Shown here in pieces: positions 50,765 through 59,404 of a stretch of DNA of 64,000 nt. The notes under the pieces were generated by a model, which was not told where the DNA came from, did no database searches, and was given only the letters and a program-made list of their open reading frames with translations. Made by a program: the position numbers and the translations under genes. Position 1 is the stretch's first letter. Every line of letters begins with the position of its first letter. The stretch comes from an uncultured Eubacteriales bacterium (lineage in GTDB: Bacteria > Bacillota > Clostridia > Peptostreptococcales > Anaerovoracaceae), in assembly GCA_902786815.1 (NCBI GenBank), contig CADADV010000003.1, positions 1 through 64,000 on the forward strand. Direction: 5' to 3'.

Positions 50765-53700
50765 TCAACTATTGTCTTTTTTAAGATAAATATCCGGGAG
50801 CACGCACAGTACTTCGTTCTCTTCGTTTTTCCCTTTCCAGTATACCATGAACCGAATCTCGGATTTGTAGATCTCAAATCCTTTGTTCCGCAGTGCTTGT
50901 ATCGTTTCGCGGCTGCTTCTGGAGAGTTTCGCCAGGCACTTTCCGCCGGTACCGGGTGCGGTCTCTCCTGTGACCGGTGCAGTCAGCAGATCTCCGTCGT
51001 GCTCCCACAGCATCTGTCCGGACTGATAGTCCACAACTCTCCTGCCTACATATTTGAAGTATCCGAGGTTGACGCCTGTCATCCGCAGCTGCAAAAGCGC
51101 TTCATCCGGCTCCGGATAACGATTCCGATCAATAAGAATCCCCCTGCCGCCAGGCGCAAAACCATCCAATAAACTAGTATTGCAATTGATAAACAGTCTC
51201 TTCTGTGCTCTGGTCATGCCGACATACAGGACATGCCTGCTTGCGTCGTCATTGACTCTGTAATGATTCAGAACCATGTATACCGTATCGAATTCCCGGC
51301 CTTTGCTCTTGTGCATCGTTGACACAATGATCGTATCGTTTGACTTTACAGCGAAATCCTCCAGCTTCGATTCCTGTATGTGTTCTTTAAGATCCGAATA
51401 GTATTTCTCTTTATTGGTCCTGTCAAAGGCGTTCAGCAAGTTGAGGCACTCCGGCAGGCATGTGCTGTGCCGGAACCGATTGGTGAAAGCTTCCATCGCC
51501 TTATCCCACACATCCTGCTGGATCACGGGCTGCTCCTGCGGATCACCCAGCATGGAGAGGAATAATCTCAGTTCGTACAGGTTATACAGATTGAACTCAT
51601 CGCTGGACTGGATCAGTTTCGCCTTCAGCCCATTTTTGTTGAGGATGCCGGTCATCATCATGGCTTCCTCATTGGTCGCGGTCATCACGCAACACGTCCC
51701 GCCCTGGTAGGTTTGCTTGATAAGATTCAGCGTCGGGACCGTTAAATCGTCAGCCGCGAACTTCGTGATCTGCACGAGGCCGGCATCTTTGCTGACTGCA
51801 TGAATCGGATTGGTCTTCATCCTGACGCTCATGCTCTCTGCGAACCGGTTCGCAAAATCAACAATCGCCTTGTCGCTGCGGAAATTATCGATCAACTCAT
51901 ATTGCTTCGCGCCATACTGTTCGACCAGCGCTTTCAGATATCCGGAGTCGGATCCCCGGAATTCATAGATGTTCTGGTCGTCGTCGCCGACTGCGATGAT
52001 TCTCATGTCTTCGTTCCGTTCCATGAGCGCCTCGACAAGAGCGAATTCATGCCTGTCCATATCCTGCGCCTCATCCAGAACGAGCACTGTCTTGGTGATC
52101 TTTCCCGCTTCGATCTCCCCGTCTTTTATCATGGATGTTGCTTTGGGCACTACGAACTCCGATTCTGTGATGCTCCCGATCTGCCCAAGCAAATTGAAAC
52201 AATAGGAATGGAACGTCCTGATATCCACAAAGAAGGCCGCTTCACCGATCAGTTCGATGAGCCGCTCCTTGAATTCCGTTGCGGCGGAGCGTGAGAACGT
52301 CAACATCAGCAGCTGCTCGCTCTTCACATCCTCAAGCAAAAGCAACGACGCCAGTTTGTGCACCAACACTTTGGTCTTGCCGCTTCCGGGCCCGGCTGCA
52401 ACAACGATATTCTGTGCCTGATCGTCTATGATCCTGCGCTGCATCGGCGAAAGGGAATCAAACAGTTTGTTATATCGCTCCGCTGTAATGGACCGGTTGA
52501 TTTCTTTTCGCCTGTCGCGGTTGAAATACTTCCGGATAAACAACATGTAATCCATCGCGAAGTAGTCCCGGACAAACGTCATTGCCGCATCGTAATCGTT
52601 TGCCATCAGATGGGCGTACTCTCCTACGATATGGATCTGCTGACGGCGCTGGATATAATACTCCTCAAACAGTTGGTAATCATCTTTTTTGTACAGGAGG
52701 CGGTTATCTGTTACCAGCCGTTCGACTTGGATCGCATTGTAGATGACCAGAAATCCCCCATCAAAGGTCATGATTCCGGTGTCATTCAGATAGATCAGCG
52801 CCTTGACTACATCCATGGATGTCACCTTGGGAATATCCAGCAGCGAAGGCCGGGTATTGTATGCCTGTTGCAACTCCAGAATGGAGAACGGAACTTCTGT
52901 CGATGATGGTGTCGATGCCGGTTTCTCGAATAGATATTCCACTATAAACCTGGCGAGATCGATTCTCTGCGCATACGCTTCTCTGACTTTATCGAAGTCT
53001 GCCTTTTTCTCGATCTGCAGCGGACCTTCATCTTTCACAACGGTTTTCTGTATATACTCTTGTCTGATCCAGAAGAGAAGCAGGTTCTTCAGGTGCCTTG
53101 TACTGGATCCTTTGATTCCGCTTTCAATGGCGCGCGTATTCAGTTCTTTGAGCGTGGTCGCAAAAGAATCCGGAAGATTTTCGAGCAGATATTTTTCTAG
53201 CGAGGCGATGCTGCTCAGCTTGTTCAACGTGCCTTTCAGCGTCTGCTCGATGTGCACGGACATGTCCATTGCGTCGTTGAGGATCCCTGTTTCCCGGAGT
53301 CGGATGACCATATACATCACTTCATTGGTTTTTCTGCCCAGACGGTCTGCGATGTAGTCGATTCTGGTCTCGTCGTCGTCTGTTCCTGCTTTTGCATGAC
53401 TTCTTCTGGATACCAGAAAGTTCATGATCTCGATCGCAAGCTGTTTCTCGGCATCTGCAAAGCAGTCGCACGCTCTGATATCATCCGCGGCTTCCTGCAT
53501 ATTGTGCACAGAAAGACCATTGGCATAGATCCGCGGGACATTTCTGCCGCGCTTGATGTATCCTGCCTGTTCAAGGGCGGAAATCGAGGATTTCACCTTC
53601 GTTTCTACCAAATTTGAAGTGTCGTCCCAACCGGCTGCCCGTGCGATCTCAAGAGGCGTTTTCGTAAAGCGGTCTCTCTTTCCTGACAGATACTTGACTG

Positions 53701-55618
53701 CACCCCATACCTGCTTGATCTCGGCGATGCTCAGTTTCATCTCATTGAGATACTGGAAATGCTTGTCTAGATCATCTTCGTTGAACAGGATGAAGCACTC
53801 AGCATTCATTTTGGGATCACGTCCCGCCCTGCCGGCTTCCTGCACGTAGTCCTCCAGCGATGTCGAAATGTTGTAGTGGACGACAAGGCCAACGTCGTCT
53901 TTATCGATTCCCATTCCAAAAGCAGTCGTCGCTACTACAACATCCACTTCGCCTGACATAAACCGCTCCTGATTTGCCCGTTTGATCACGGTGTCCATCT
54001 GCCCGTGATATGGCACGGCAGGAACGCCATCCTCCGTCAGCCGCGTCGCCAGTGCAAGTGTTTTCTTTGTTCTGGACACATAGACAATGGTCGGGCAATC
54101 TTTCGCCAGAATCAGATCCCTGAGCGTCGTATACTTTTTCTCGTCGTCTTCCCGGAACAACACTTCATATCTCAGATTCGTTCTGGTCGCATCCGTCGTG
54201 AACAGCTCCAGTTCAACGCCGCATTCCGTTCGGAAGTATTCGCGAATATCGCTGATCACGTGCTGTTTCGCCGTCGCCGTGAAGCACGATACCGGAATGG
54301 GCGTTTCCAGTTCCTTTTCTTCCTGCAGTTTTTTGATAAAGGGGCCAATGTAGCGGTAATCCACTCTGAAATCCTGTCCCCAGGCAGAGAAGCAATGGGC
54401 TTCATCGATCACGAATCTGACGACGTTGCGGGATTTCAAAAGACGTTCAATGGACGCCGACCGGAGTGATTCCGGTGCGATATACAGAATGGATGCGACG
54501 CCGTTTTCGACCATGTCGATCGCTTCCTGACGCTCCACAGGATTCAAACTGCCGTTGATCGTCGTCGCCGTCGCGATCCCGCGCTGACTCAGATTGTCGA
54601 CCTGATCCTTCATCAGCGACTGCAGCGGAGAAATCACCACCGTCAGTCCATGGGCGGCCTCGCCGGAAATCAGGGCCGGAAGCTGGAATGTCAGAGACTT
54701 CCCTCCCCCAGTCGGAAATACAGCAAGTACTGATTTTCCGTCCACCGCAGCTTGCACCGCGTTTTCCTGCAAAGGCTCATCATTGTAGGTTTTGAATCCA
54801 TCGTATCCAAAGAACTCTTTGAGCTTTTGCCTGATACCAAAATGCGCATTGCAATAAGGGCACCCTGCGCTGCAGGGCGTATTGCAAAGCGCATTGTAGA
54901 TCGTGTGTACCTTCGGATAGTTCATGGCCACCCAGGGCGCTATCGCGGTATGCTTGTCCCCTGTGTGGATCAAAGCCAGGCAGTAAGCCAGCTCGATTGG
55001 ATCGTCCCGGACCAGCGATTTTAGATCGGCACCAACGCAGATCTGGTCACGGAAGGCGTTTGCGATGGCGTCCGCGATCCTATTGTTGATCTCGTTTCTG
55101 ATGGCGGCTTCGACATTCTGTCGCGGCGTCATCCCAAGATACCGGAAAAACCCGCTGAATTCCGGTCTCTGATAGAGCAGCGCGCTGTAGATATGTTGCA
55201 CCCTCTTGTCCAGCCGTTTGAATGCAGTGACCTCATCAAAAAAGAGGTCCTTGGCTTTCCGCGCATCATTGACCGGATTGTTGAGTTCACCGGTCTGCAG
55301 CTTGTCGTTTTTGAGCAGGCGGTGATACGGACGCGACGGAAAGAGCAACGGCGAAAGGAGCAGCGTGTCGATATAGCAATGCTCCCCAATCCCATGCAGC
55401 TCCCGCTGCAGTTCTTCGTCCACATACTTCAGATCATGGGAAAGGATATTATGGCCGCACAAATACTCATACCCCGCCGCAAACGAAGCAAAGGCATTCC
55501 TGTCGGACGTATGGATCGACGCCCCGTCTTTAGAAACAGCTCCGATGTCTATCAGGTGCTTCCCGTCTTCAGTTGTCTCCGTGTCGAAGAATAGGATGTT
55601 GGTCATTGAATCACTCAT
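50765..55618 (-). CDS. Giant exonuclease-RecQ-UvrD helicase fusion
   Basis: The 1617-residue protein joins three nucleic-acid modules. Residues 5-135 are a DEDD-type 3'-5' exonuclease (FFDTETT, GHNILSHDLKYV, NDARKAKDLFF; the usual third-motif His is absent). A zinc-like CNTPCSAGCPYC lies at 245-256. A RecQ helicase follows (TGGGKS at 303-308, DEAH, AFGMGIDKDD near 571, arginine-finger region EAGRAGRD). A C-terminal UvrD/Rep helicase has GPGSGKT (about 1074), VLDEAQD, VGDDDQNIYEFRG and SKGREFDTVYM. Such fusions unwind and trim DNA and are linked to repair or phage defence. It is the last gene of a four-gene cluster. Confidence 0.9.
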   Translation of the reverse strand: MSDSMTNILFFDTETTEDGKHLIDIGAVSKDGASIHTSDRNAFASFAAGYEYLCGHNILSHDLKYVDEELQRELHGIGEHCYIDTLLLSPLLFPSRPYHRLLKNDKLQTGELNNPVNDARKAKDLFFDEVTAFKRLDKRVQHIYSALLYQRPEFSGFFRYLGMTPRQNVEAAIRNEINNRIADAIANAFRDQICVGADLKSLVRDDPIELAYCLALIHTGDKHTAIAPWVAMNYPKVHTIYNALCNTPCSAGCPYCNAHFGIRQKLKEFFGYDGFKTYNDEPLQENAVQAAVDGKSVLAVFPTGGGKSLTFQLPALISGEAAHGLTVVISPLQSLMKDQVDNLSQRGIATATTINGSLNPVERQEAIDMVENGVASILYIAPESLRSASIERLLKSRNVVRFVIDEAHCFSAWGQDFRVDYRYIGPFIKKLQEEKELETPIPVSCFTATAKQHVISDIREYFRTECGVELELFTTDATRTNLRYEVLFREDDEKKYTTLRDLILAKDCPTIVYVSRTKKTLALATRLTEDGVPAVPYHGQMDTVIKRANQERFMSGEVDVVVATTAFGMGIDKDDVGLVVHYNISTSLEDYVQEAGRAGRDPKMNAECFILFNEDDLDKHFQYLNEMKLSIAEIKQVWGAVKYLSGKRDRFTKTPLEIARAAGWDDTSNLVETKVKSSISALEQAGYIKRGRNVPRIYANGLSVHNMQEAADDIRACDCFADAEKQLAIEIMNFLVSRRSHAKAGTDDDETRIDYIADRLGRKTNEVMYMVIRLRETGILNDAMDMSVHIEQTLKGTLNKLSSIASLEKYLLENLPDSFATTLKELNTRAIESGIKGSSTRHLKNLLLFWIRQEYIQKTVVKDEGPLQIEKKADFDKVREAYAQRIDLARFIVEYLFEKPASTPSSTEVPFSILELQQAYNTRPSLLDIPKVTSMDVVKALIYLNDTGIMTFDGGFLVIYNAIQVERLVTDNRLLYKKDDYQLFEEYYIQRRQQIHIVGEYAHLMANDYDAAMTFVRDYFAMDYMLFIRKYFNRDRRKEINRSITAERYNKLFDSLSPMQRRIIDDQAQNIVVAAGPGSGKTKVLVHKLASLLLLEDVKSEQLLMLTFSRSAATEFKERLIELIGEAAFFVDIRTFHSYCFNLLGQIGSITESEFVVPKATSMIKDGEIEAGKITKTVLVLDEAQDMDRHEFALVEALMERNEDMRIIAVGDDDQNIYEFRGSDSGYLKALVEQYGAKQYELIDNFRSDKAIVDFANRFAESMSVRMKTNPIHAVSKDAGLVQITKFAADDLTVPTLNLIKQTYQGGTCCVMTATNEEAMMMTGILNKNGLKAKLIQSSDEFNLYNLYELRLFLSMLGDPQEQPVIQQDVWDKAMEAFTNRFRHSTCLPECLNLLNAFDRTNKEKYYSDLKEHIQESKLEDFAVKSNDTIIVSTMHKSKGREFDTVYMVLNHYRVNDDASRHVLYVGMTRAQKRLFINCNTSLLDGFAPGGRGILIDRNRYPEPDEALLQLRMTGVNLGYFKYVGRRVVDYQSGQMLWEHDGDLLTAPVTGETAPGTGGKCLAKLSRSSRETIQALRNKGFEIYKSEIRFMVYWKGKNEENEVLCVLPDIYLKKDNS

Positions 55619-55624
55619 TCTGAG

Positions 55625-56056
55625 TTACCATCTCCTGTTGCGTTCTCTTTCGTCGATCAATCGCCAAAGAAGTTCATCTCTTAGTTCCTGCTTGGAAAGT
55701 GAATTCACATACTCCTCTAATCCCTTATATTCCTCTTGCCGCCTTTTCTCTTCGTTTGCCTCCCATTCCTCGGCTTCACGCAATGCCCTGTCGGCTTCTT
55801 CCGGGAACACCGAAAAGAACAGCGCCACTTTATGTTTACATACTCGCCTCGTCCCTTCTGCGTGGGGGCAAGTGCATGTCGATCTCTTAGGGTGCTCAAT
55901 ATCTATCATCACTGCGTATACATTATCTGCACTCCCCTTGACGTTCCCTTCATAGCGGTACTCGCCAGTCTGATTACACGAAATGACCTTGCCATCTTTG
56001 TAGTAGTCATATCCTCGCCAAAACGAATTACCGCTTGCAATATCCAGCAATCCCAT
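55625..56056 (-). CDS. SWIM zinc-finger protein
   Basis: The protein is 143 residues from the ATG with GGAGG 8 nt upstream; an earlier start overlaps the preceding gene. It starts MGLLDIASGNSFWRGYDYYKDG and carries a SWIM zinc finger, CTCPHAEGTRRVCKHKVAL (CxC...CxH). A charged helix follows. SWIM domains bind DNA or proteins and often accompany SNF2 or RecQ helicases. Its stop is 7 bp from the helicase start, so it is likely a partner of that enzyme. Confidence 0.85.
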   Translation of the reverse strand: MGLLDIASGNSFWRGYDYYKDGKVISCNQTGEYRYEGNVKGSADNVYAVMIDIEHPKRSTCTCPHAEGTRRVCKHKVALFFSVFPEEADRALREAEEWEANEEKRRQEEYKGLEEYVNSLSKQELRDELLWRLIDERERNRRW

Positions 56057-56078
56057 TATGTGTTCCTCCGTATATTTG

Positions 56079-56549
56079 CTACTCTTCGTCGTCCCACAAA
56101 TCAAGAAGATCCTCGCCGTTATTATATGCCTCACATTCCTTCTGCCAGTCCGGCAGTTCTTCTTTAATTATCTTGCAAAGGATTTTATATGCCTCTTCCG
56201 AAAGATGATTGTGATTCACCATGCTCTTATAGAACTTCTTAATGCTCGCAGCAGTACTTTTGATCGTACTCGGGGTCGACCACATGCATTTATGAATGAA
56301 GAAATAACTCATGAACAAACCAATCTCGTTCACGCCCTCTTCTGCTGTTTTACCTTCTGCCCTTACCAGGTAATCGTTGAGATAAAGATCAGCATTGAAA
56401 AGATGATTCTCAATCGTTTTCCGGGTAAATCCCTTAGCCTTCAGATCACTTTCAAAATCAGCAAGGAAGCCCTCGTTTCTTTTTCCCTGTTCCTCACAGA
56501 ACTGTTCGTATTCCTCTATGGTCATATCGCTGACAACATCTATGCCCAT
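56079..56549 (-). CDS. Integrase N-terminal (SAM-like) domain protein
   Basis: The protein is 156 residues from the ATG after AGAAGGA. Residues about 20-120 (FESDLKAKGFTRKTIENHLFNADLYLNDYL) resemble the core-binding SAM-like domain of tyrosine recombinases, but no catalytic domain follows. It may be a DNA-binding adaptor. It ends 23 bp before the SWIM gene and is probably cotranscribed with it and the helicase. Confidence 0.75.
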   Translation of the reverse strand: MGIDVVSDMTIEEYEQFCEEQGKRNEGFLADFESDLKAKGFTRKTIENHLFNADLYLNDYLVRAEGKTAEEGVNEIGLFMSYFFIHKCMWSTPSTIKSTAASIKKFYKSMVNHNHLSEEAYKILCKIIKEELPDWQKECEAYNNGEDLLDLWDDEE

Positions 56550-56699
56550 GATAAATCCTTCTTTCAATCACGAATTCTTAAGTAATACCGTACAAACGCT
56601 CAAAGGCGATACAAAACCATTTTCTTTTCAAAGTATTATTATACTCGCAATCCAACCACATTTATCCAACAAAACCCTTCCCAGCGTGTCGTAATATCA

Positions 56700-58244
56700 T
56701 TACTTGTCCGAAACGATCTTTCCTGCCTTTGTATCGTATTTGATGTCGTTCCCGATGATAATGCCGGCATAGTTCAGGTCATAGCCCTGCAGTGTGTGGA
56801 TGCAGCCGATCTCATCTGGTGCGGTTTTCGTAGTGATCCAGTTGTCATAGACACGATTCCAGCGGTACTTGTGCCCCTGGATCTCGATCGTATACTCGTC
56901 CGGCTTCTTTCTGTCCCAGGGCCACGCGTATCCGGCAGCCATCCTGCAAAGCCCCATTTCATCGTTTTTCCTGCGGATGTCTTCATACATCTGATGGCAG
57001 TCCCGGTACAGCTTCAGGTCATAGTTCTCGATTTCCTTGTAGCCGGTCGCGCAATCCGAGAAGATGTCCCTGATGTAGTGCGTGTAATCACTGCCACCCA
57101 TGCAGCGCCACTGCGTATCCAGCGCCAGCTGCGCCTTCGGCTCCCGATGATGCTTACGCAAAATCTCCATAAACTCTTCTTCCCTGAGGTCGCAGGGCCG
57201 CACGGTCTGCAGCTCATCCCGGAACAGGATCTGGTTTCTGCTGCAAAGCATGATCCAGTCCAGTTCTGTCCCCATCCGCTCATCCAGTCCCAGGAACTTA
57301 TTGCGGTTGATGATCGTCGGATGGTGTGACACATTGCCTCTGTAGCGGCAGCGAAGCCGGTGAGCCTCGTCCACGATCAGCAGGTCAAACTTCTTGCCGG
57401 TCTTCTTGTAATTATCGACCACTTCAGCCGGCGTCAGAACCATGGACTTATCCAAAAGCCTTACATTCTTGAATACGTCCTTCAATGAGGACTGCAGGGA
57501 CTTTTGCGGCACGACGATGCCGATTTTATGGATGCTCCGAATATTATCAGAAGCATAGATGTCAAGGATGCTCTCCTCCGGCTCCTCATCGGAGTCGCCG
57601 TCATATACCTTTGCCGGATCGTTCAAATCAGCCAGATACTTCAGCAGATAGATTGCGACGATAGTCTTCCCTGTTCCTGCGCCGCCGCGAACAATGACCG
57701 TCATCGGCTCCTCCTGCTCGTTTGCAAGCAGTTTAAGGATCGAAATGACCGCTTCCGTCTGCTCCTCTCCCAGAGACTTGTATGGCGAGTACTTGTATAT
57801 CTCGGAGTTTTCTATTTCTTCGATGGTCTTCCGGACGATACCCATCTTCCGGAGCTTGTTCCATATCTTGATAAACTCATCCCGATACGCAGAACGGTCA
57901 AAATACTCATGGTCGCTGATTCCGCCATTGCCATTTTGCAGGACGAACTTCTCGTCAGAGGACATGTATTTGATCAGAAACGATTCCAGATCCAGCACCA
58001 CAGACTTATTGAAATTATCATCGCTGATGATCCGGATCTCCGTCAGCCTTTGCCGTTCCTTCGTCTGTTGGTGCTGCTCGATCCTCCGGAACGCATGCAC
58101 CGTTTCCCCGACATAGGCCTCCTCATCATTATTGATCACATAAACAACAGGCCAATTAGACCCCACCTCCGTCTTCCCGTGGTGGAGCTTACTGACCTGC
58201 GTTGCTGTTTCGTTGTTAAAATCAAATCTGTCGATGTGGAACAT
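56700..58244 (-). CDS. GIY-YIG nuclease fused to a DUF2075 helicase, C-terminally short
   Basis: The 514-residue protein has an N-terminal GIY-YIG domain (about 30-95: VVYVINNDEEAYVG, Arg54, Glu87) and a DUF2075 superfamily I helicase (Walker A GGAGTGKT at 187-194, LLIVDEAHRLR, CIHTLQGYDLNYAGIIIGND). Relatives normally go on for about 60 residues with the motif VI Arg; here TAA TGA follow KIVSDK at once. The protein may be truncated or decayed, or may need a partner. It heads the nucleic-acid cluster and could cut and unwind foreign DNA. Confidence 0.85.
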   Translation of the reverse strand: MFHIDRFDFNNETATQVSKLHHGKTEVGSNWPVVYVINNDEEAYVGETVHAFRRIEQHQQTKERQRLTEIRIISDDNFNKSVVLDLESFLIKYMSSDEKFVLQNGNGGISDHEYFDRSAYRDEFIKIWNKLRKMGIVRKTIEEIENSEIYKYSPYKSLGEEQTEAVISILKLLANEQEEPMTVIVRGGAGTGKTIVAIYLLKYLADLNDPAKVYDGDSDEEPEESILDIYASDNIRSIHKIGIVVPQKSLQSSLKDVFKNVRLLDKSMVLTPAEVVDNYKKTGKKFDLLIVDEAHRLRCRYRGNVSHHPTIINRNKFLGLDERMGTELDWIMLCSRNQILFRDELQTVRPCDLREEEFMEILRKHHREPKAQLALDTQWRCMGGSDYTHYIRDIFSDCATGYKEIENYDLKLYRDCHQMYEDIRRKNDEMGLCRMAAGYAWPWDRKKPDEYTIEIQGHKYRWNRVYDNWITTKTAPDEIGCIHTLQGYDLNYAGIIIGNDIKYDTKAGKIVSDK

Positions 58245-58371
58245 GGATAAACCCCAGAAGCGTTATTGTTGTTTTTAGCCTCTTCTTATAGGTGATTATA
58301 CTATAAAAAATAGTATCATGCTGATAGAATAATAATGCAAGGGGTATTAGTCAGTCACACCAGGAGACGCT

Positions 58372-58587
58372 ATGATGTCCAACTTAAGCAAATTCTGCAC
58401 GTGTAAGGACCATGCATGTCCGTTGCATCCGACGAATCACAGCAGTGGCTGTTCGCCTTGCGTTGCGGACAATCTGAAAAACAATGAGATCCCCAGTTGC
58501 TTTTTCAATAAGGTCGATCCGGACTATCCGGGACCGGGGTATACCTTTGAAGACTTTGCGAGGCTGGTGATGGAGCATCAAAAATGA
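58372..58587 (+). CDS. DUF6485 small cysteine-rich protein (second copy)
   Basis: The 71-residue protein has the same Cys pattern as the gene at 25719-25949 (CTCKDHACPLHP, CSPCVADNL, EIPSCFF). GGAG lies 5 nt upstream. It stands alone on the plus strand, without the DUF1805 partner of the first copy. Confidence 0.78.
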   Translation: MMSNLSKFCTCKDHACPLHPTNHSSGCSPCVADNLKNNEIPSCFFNKVDPDYPGPGYTFEDFARLVMEHQK

Positions 58588-58657
58588 CCGATCGGAAACC
58601 GACCGGCCATATACGCAACCGCGCAATCATGCCTTTGCTTATCACTAGTACGCCCGG

Positions 58658-58897
58658 TTATGGAAGAAGCTCTGTTTCCGCACCTTCCAGTTTCTCGCCG
58701 TATGCCTTGATCAGCGCGAATTCTTTCTGAGCGTCCTTTTCGTTGATCGAGATCGAATTAAAACCAAGTCCGCGCTCGTGCGAGAACCATAACTCATAGG
58801 TATCTTCATCTTCATTAAATACGATATAACACAGTTGCTCGAGATTGATCAGTAATCGATCCTTTGTTACTGCATTGCGTACGCTTGTAAAAACCAT
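58658..58897 (-). CDS. Hypothetical small protein
   Basis: The 79-residue acidic protein has a beta-rich look (TVTKDRLLINLEQLCYIVFN) and no motif that I recognise. It lies 11 bp after the SLOG-family gene and may be cotranscribed with it. Confidence 0.55.
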   Translation of the reverse strand: MVFTSVRNAVTKDRLLINLEQLCYIVFNEDEDTYELWFSHERGLGFNSISINEKDAQKEFALIKAYGEKLEGAETELLP

Positions 58898-58907
58898 TGT
58901 TACCTCC

Positions 58908-59384
58908 TTATGCGTTAAACACTTTTGTTAATAGCTGTATTGCCTTTGCATAGGCTCCCGGGCACTCGCTTTCACGGGGTCCGGCGATGTTCAGGATCAG
59001 CTCATCGCCCAGTCCCGCTAGCCAGACCAAAACTTCTTGCGCATCGTCTTCCCTTCTGACGATCAGACACGGCTTGCCGAATGCTGTTGCTGCTTTTGCT
59101 GTCAGTTCTGTCCCTGGGGATGCGCCGGATGGTTCCGGGGCGATGATCAGGGTTGCGTCTGCATCGCGCACATTCCATACGGTTCTCTGTTCGACCCTTA
59201 TCGAAGGGGTCTCCTGCAGCTCAGGATACCGTGCTGTCACACCCGGGGGATCCGGATCGTCTTCTGCCCATCCACCCTTCGGGCACCAACCGCATATTGT
59301 GATTTTGCAGCTTCTGGCCGCATCCAGCGCGGCGCGGTCCACGCCTGACTGACCGCCGCTTCTGATCATTTTGATTTTTGCCAT
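58908..59384 (-). CDS. Circularly permuted YpsA-like SLOG protein (putative molybdenum carrier)
   Basis: The protein is 158 residues from the ATG with GAGGG 5 nt upstream. It begins IRSGGQSGVDRAALDAARS and shows GWCPKGGWAEDD, ATLIIAPEP and SPGTELTAKAA, the nucleotide-binding pattern of SLOG/molybdenum-carrier family proteins (cpYpsA). SLOG domains bind nucleotides, and some act in immune signalling. The role here is open. It overlaps no neighbour and reads with the small gene downstream. Confidence 0.82.
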   Translation of the reverse strand: MAKIKMIRSGGQSGVDRAALDAARSCKITICGWCPKGGWAEDDPDPPGVTARYPELQETPSIRVEQRTVWNVRDADATLIIAPEPSGASPGTELTAKAATAFGKPCLIVRREDDAQEVLVWLAGLGDELILNIAGPRESECPGAYAKAIQLLTKVFNA

Positions 59385-59404
59385 TTGTGCCCTCATTCGT
59401 CAAA

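Noticed and set aside
56079-56549. Active tyrosine recombinase or integrase
   Set aside because: Only the N-terminal SAM-like part is present; there is no RHRY catalytic domain.
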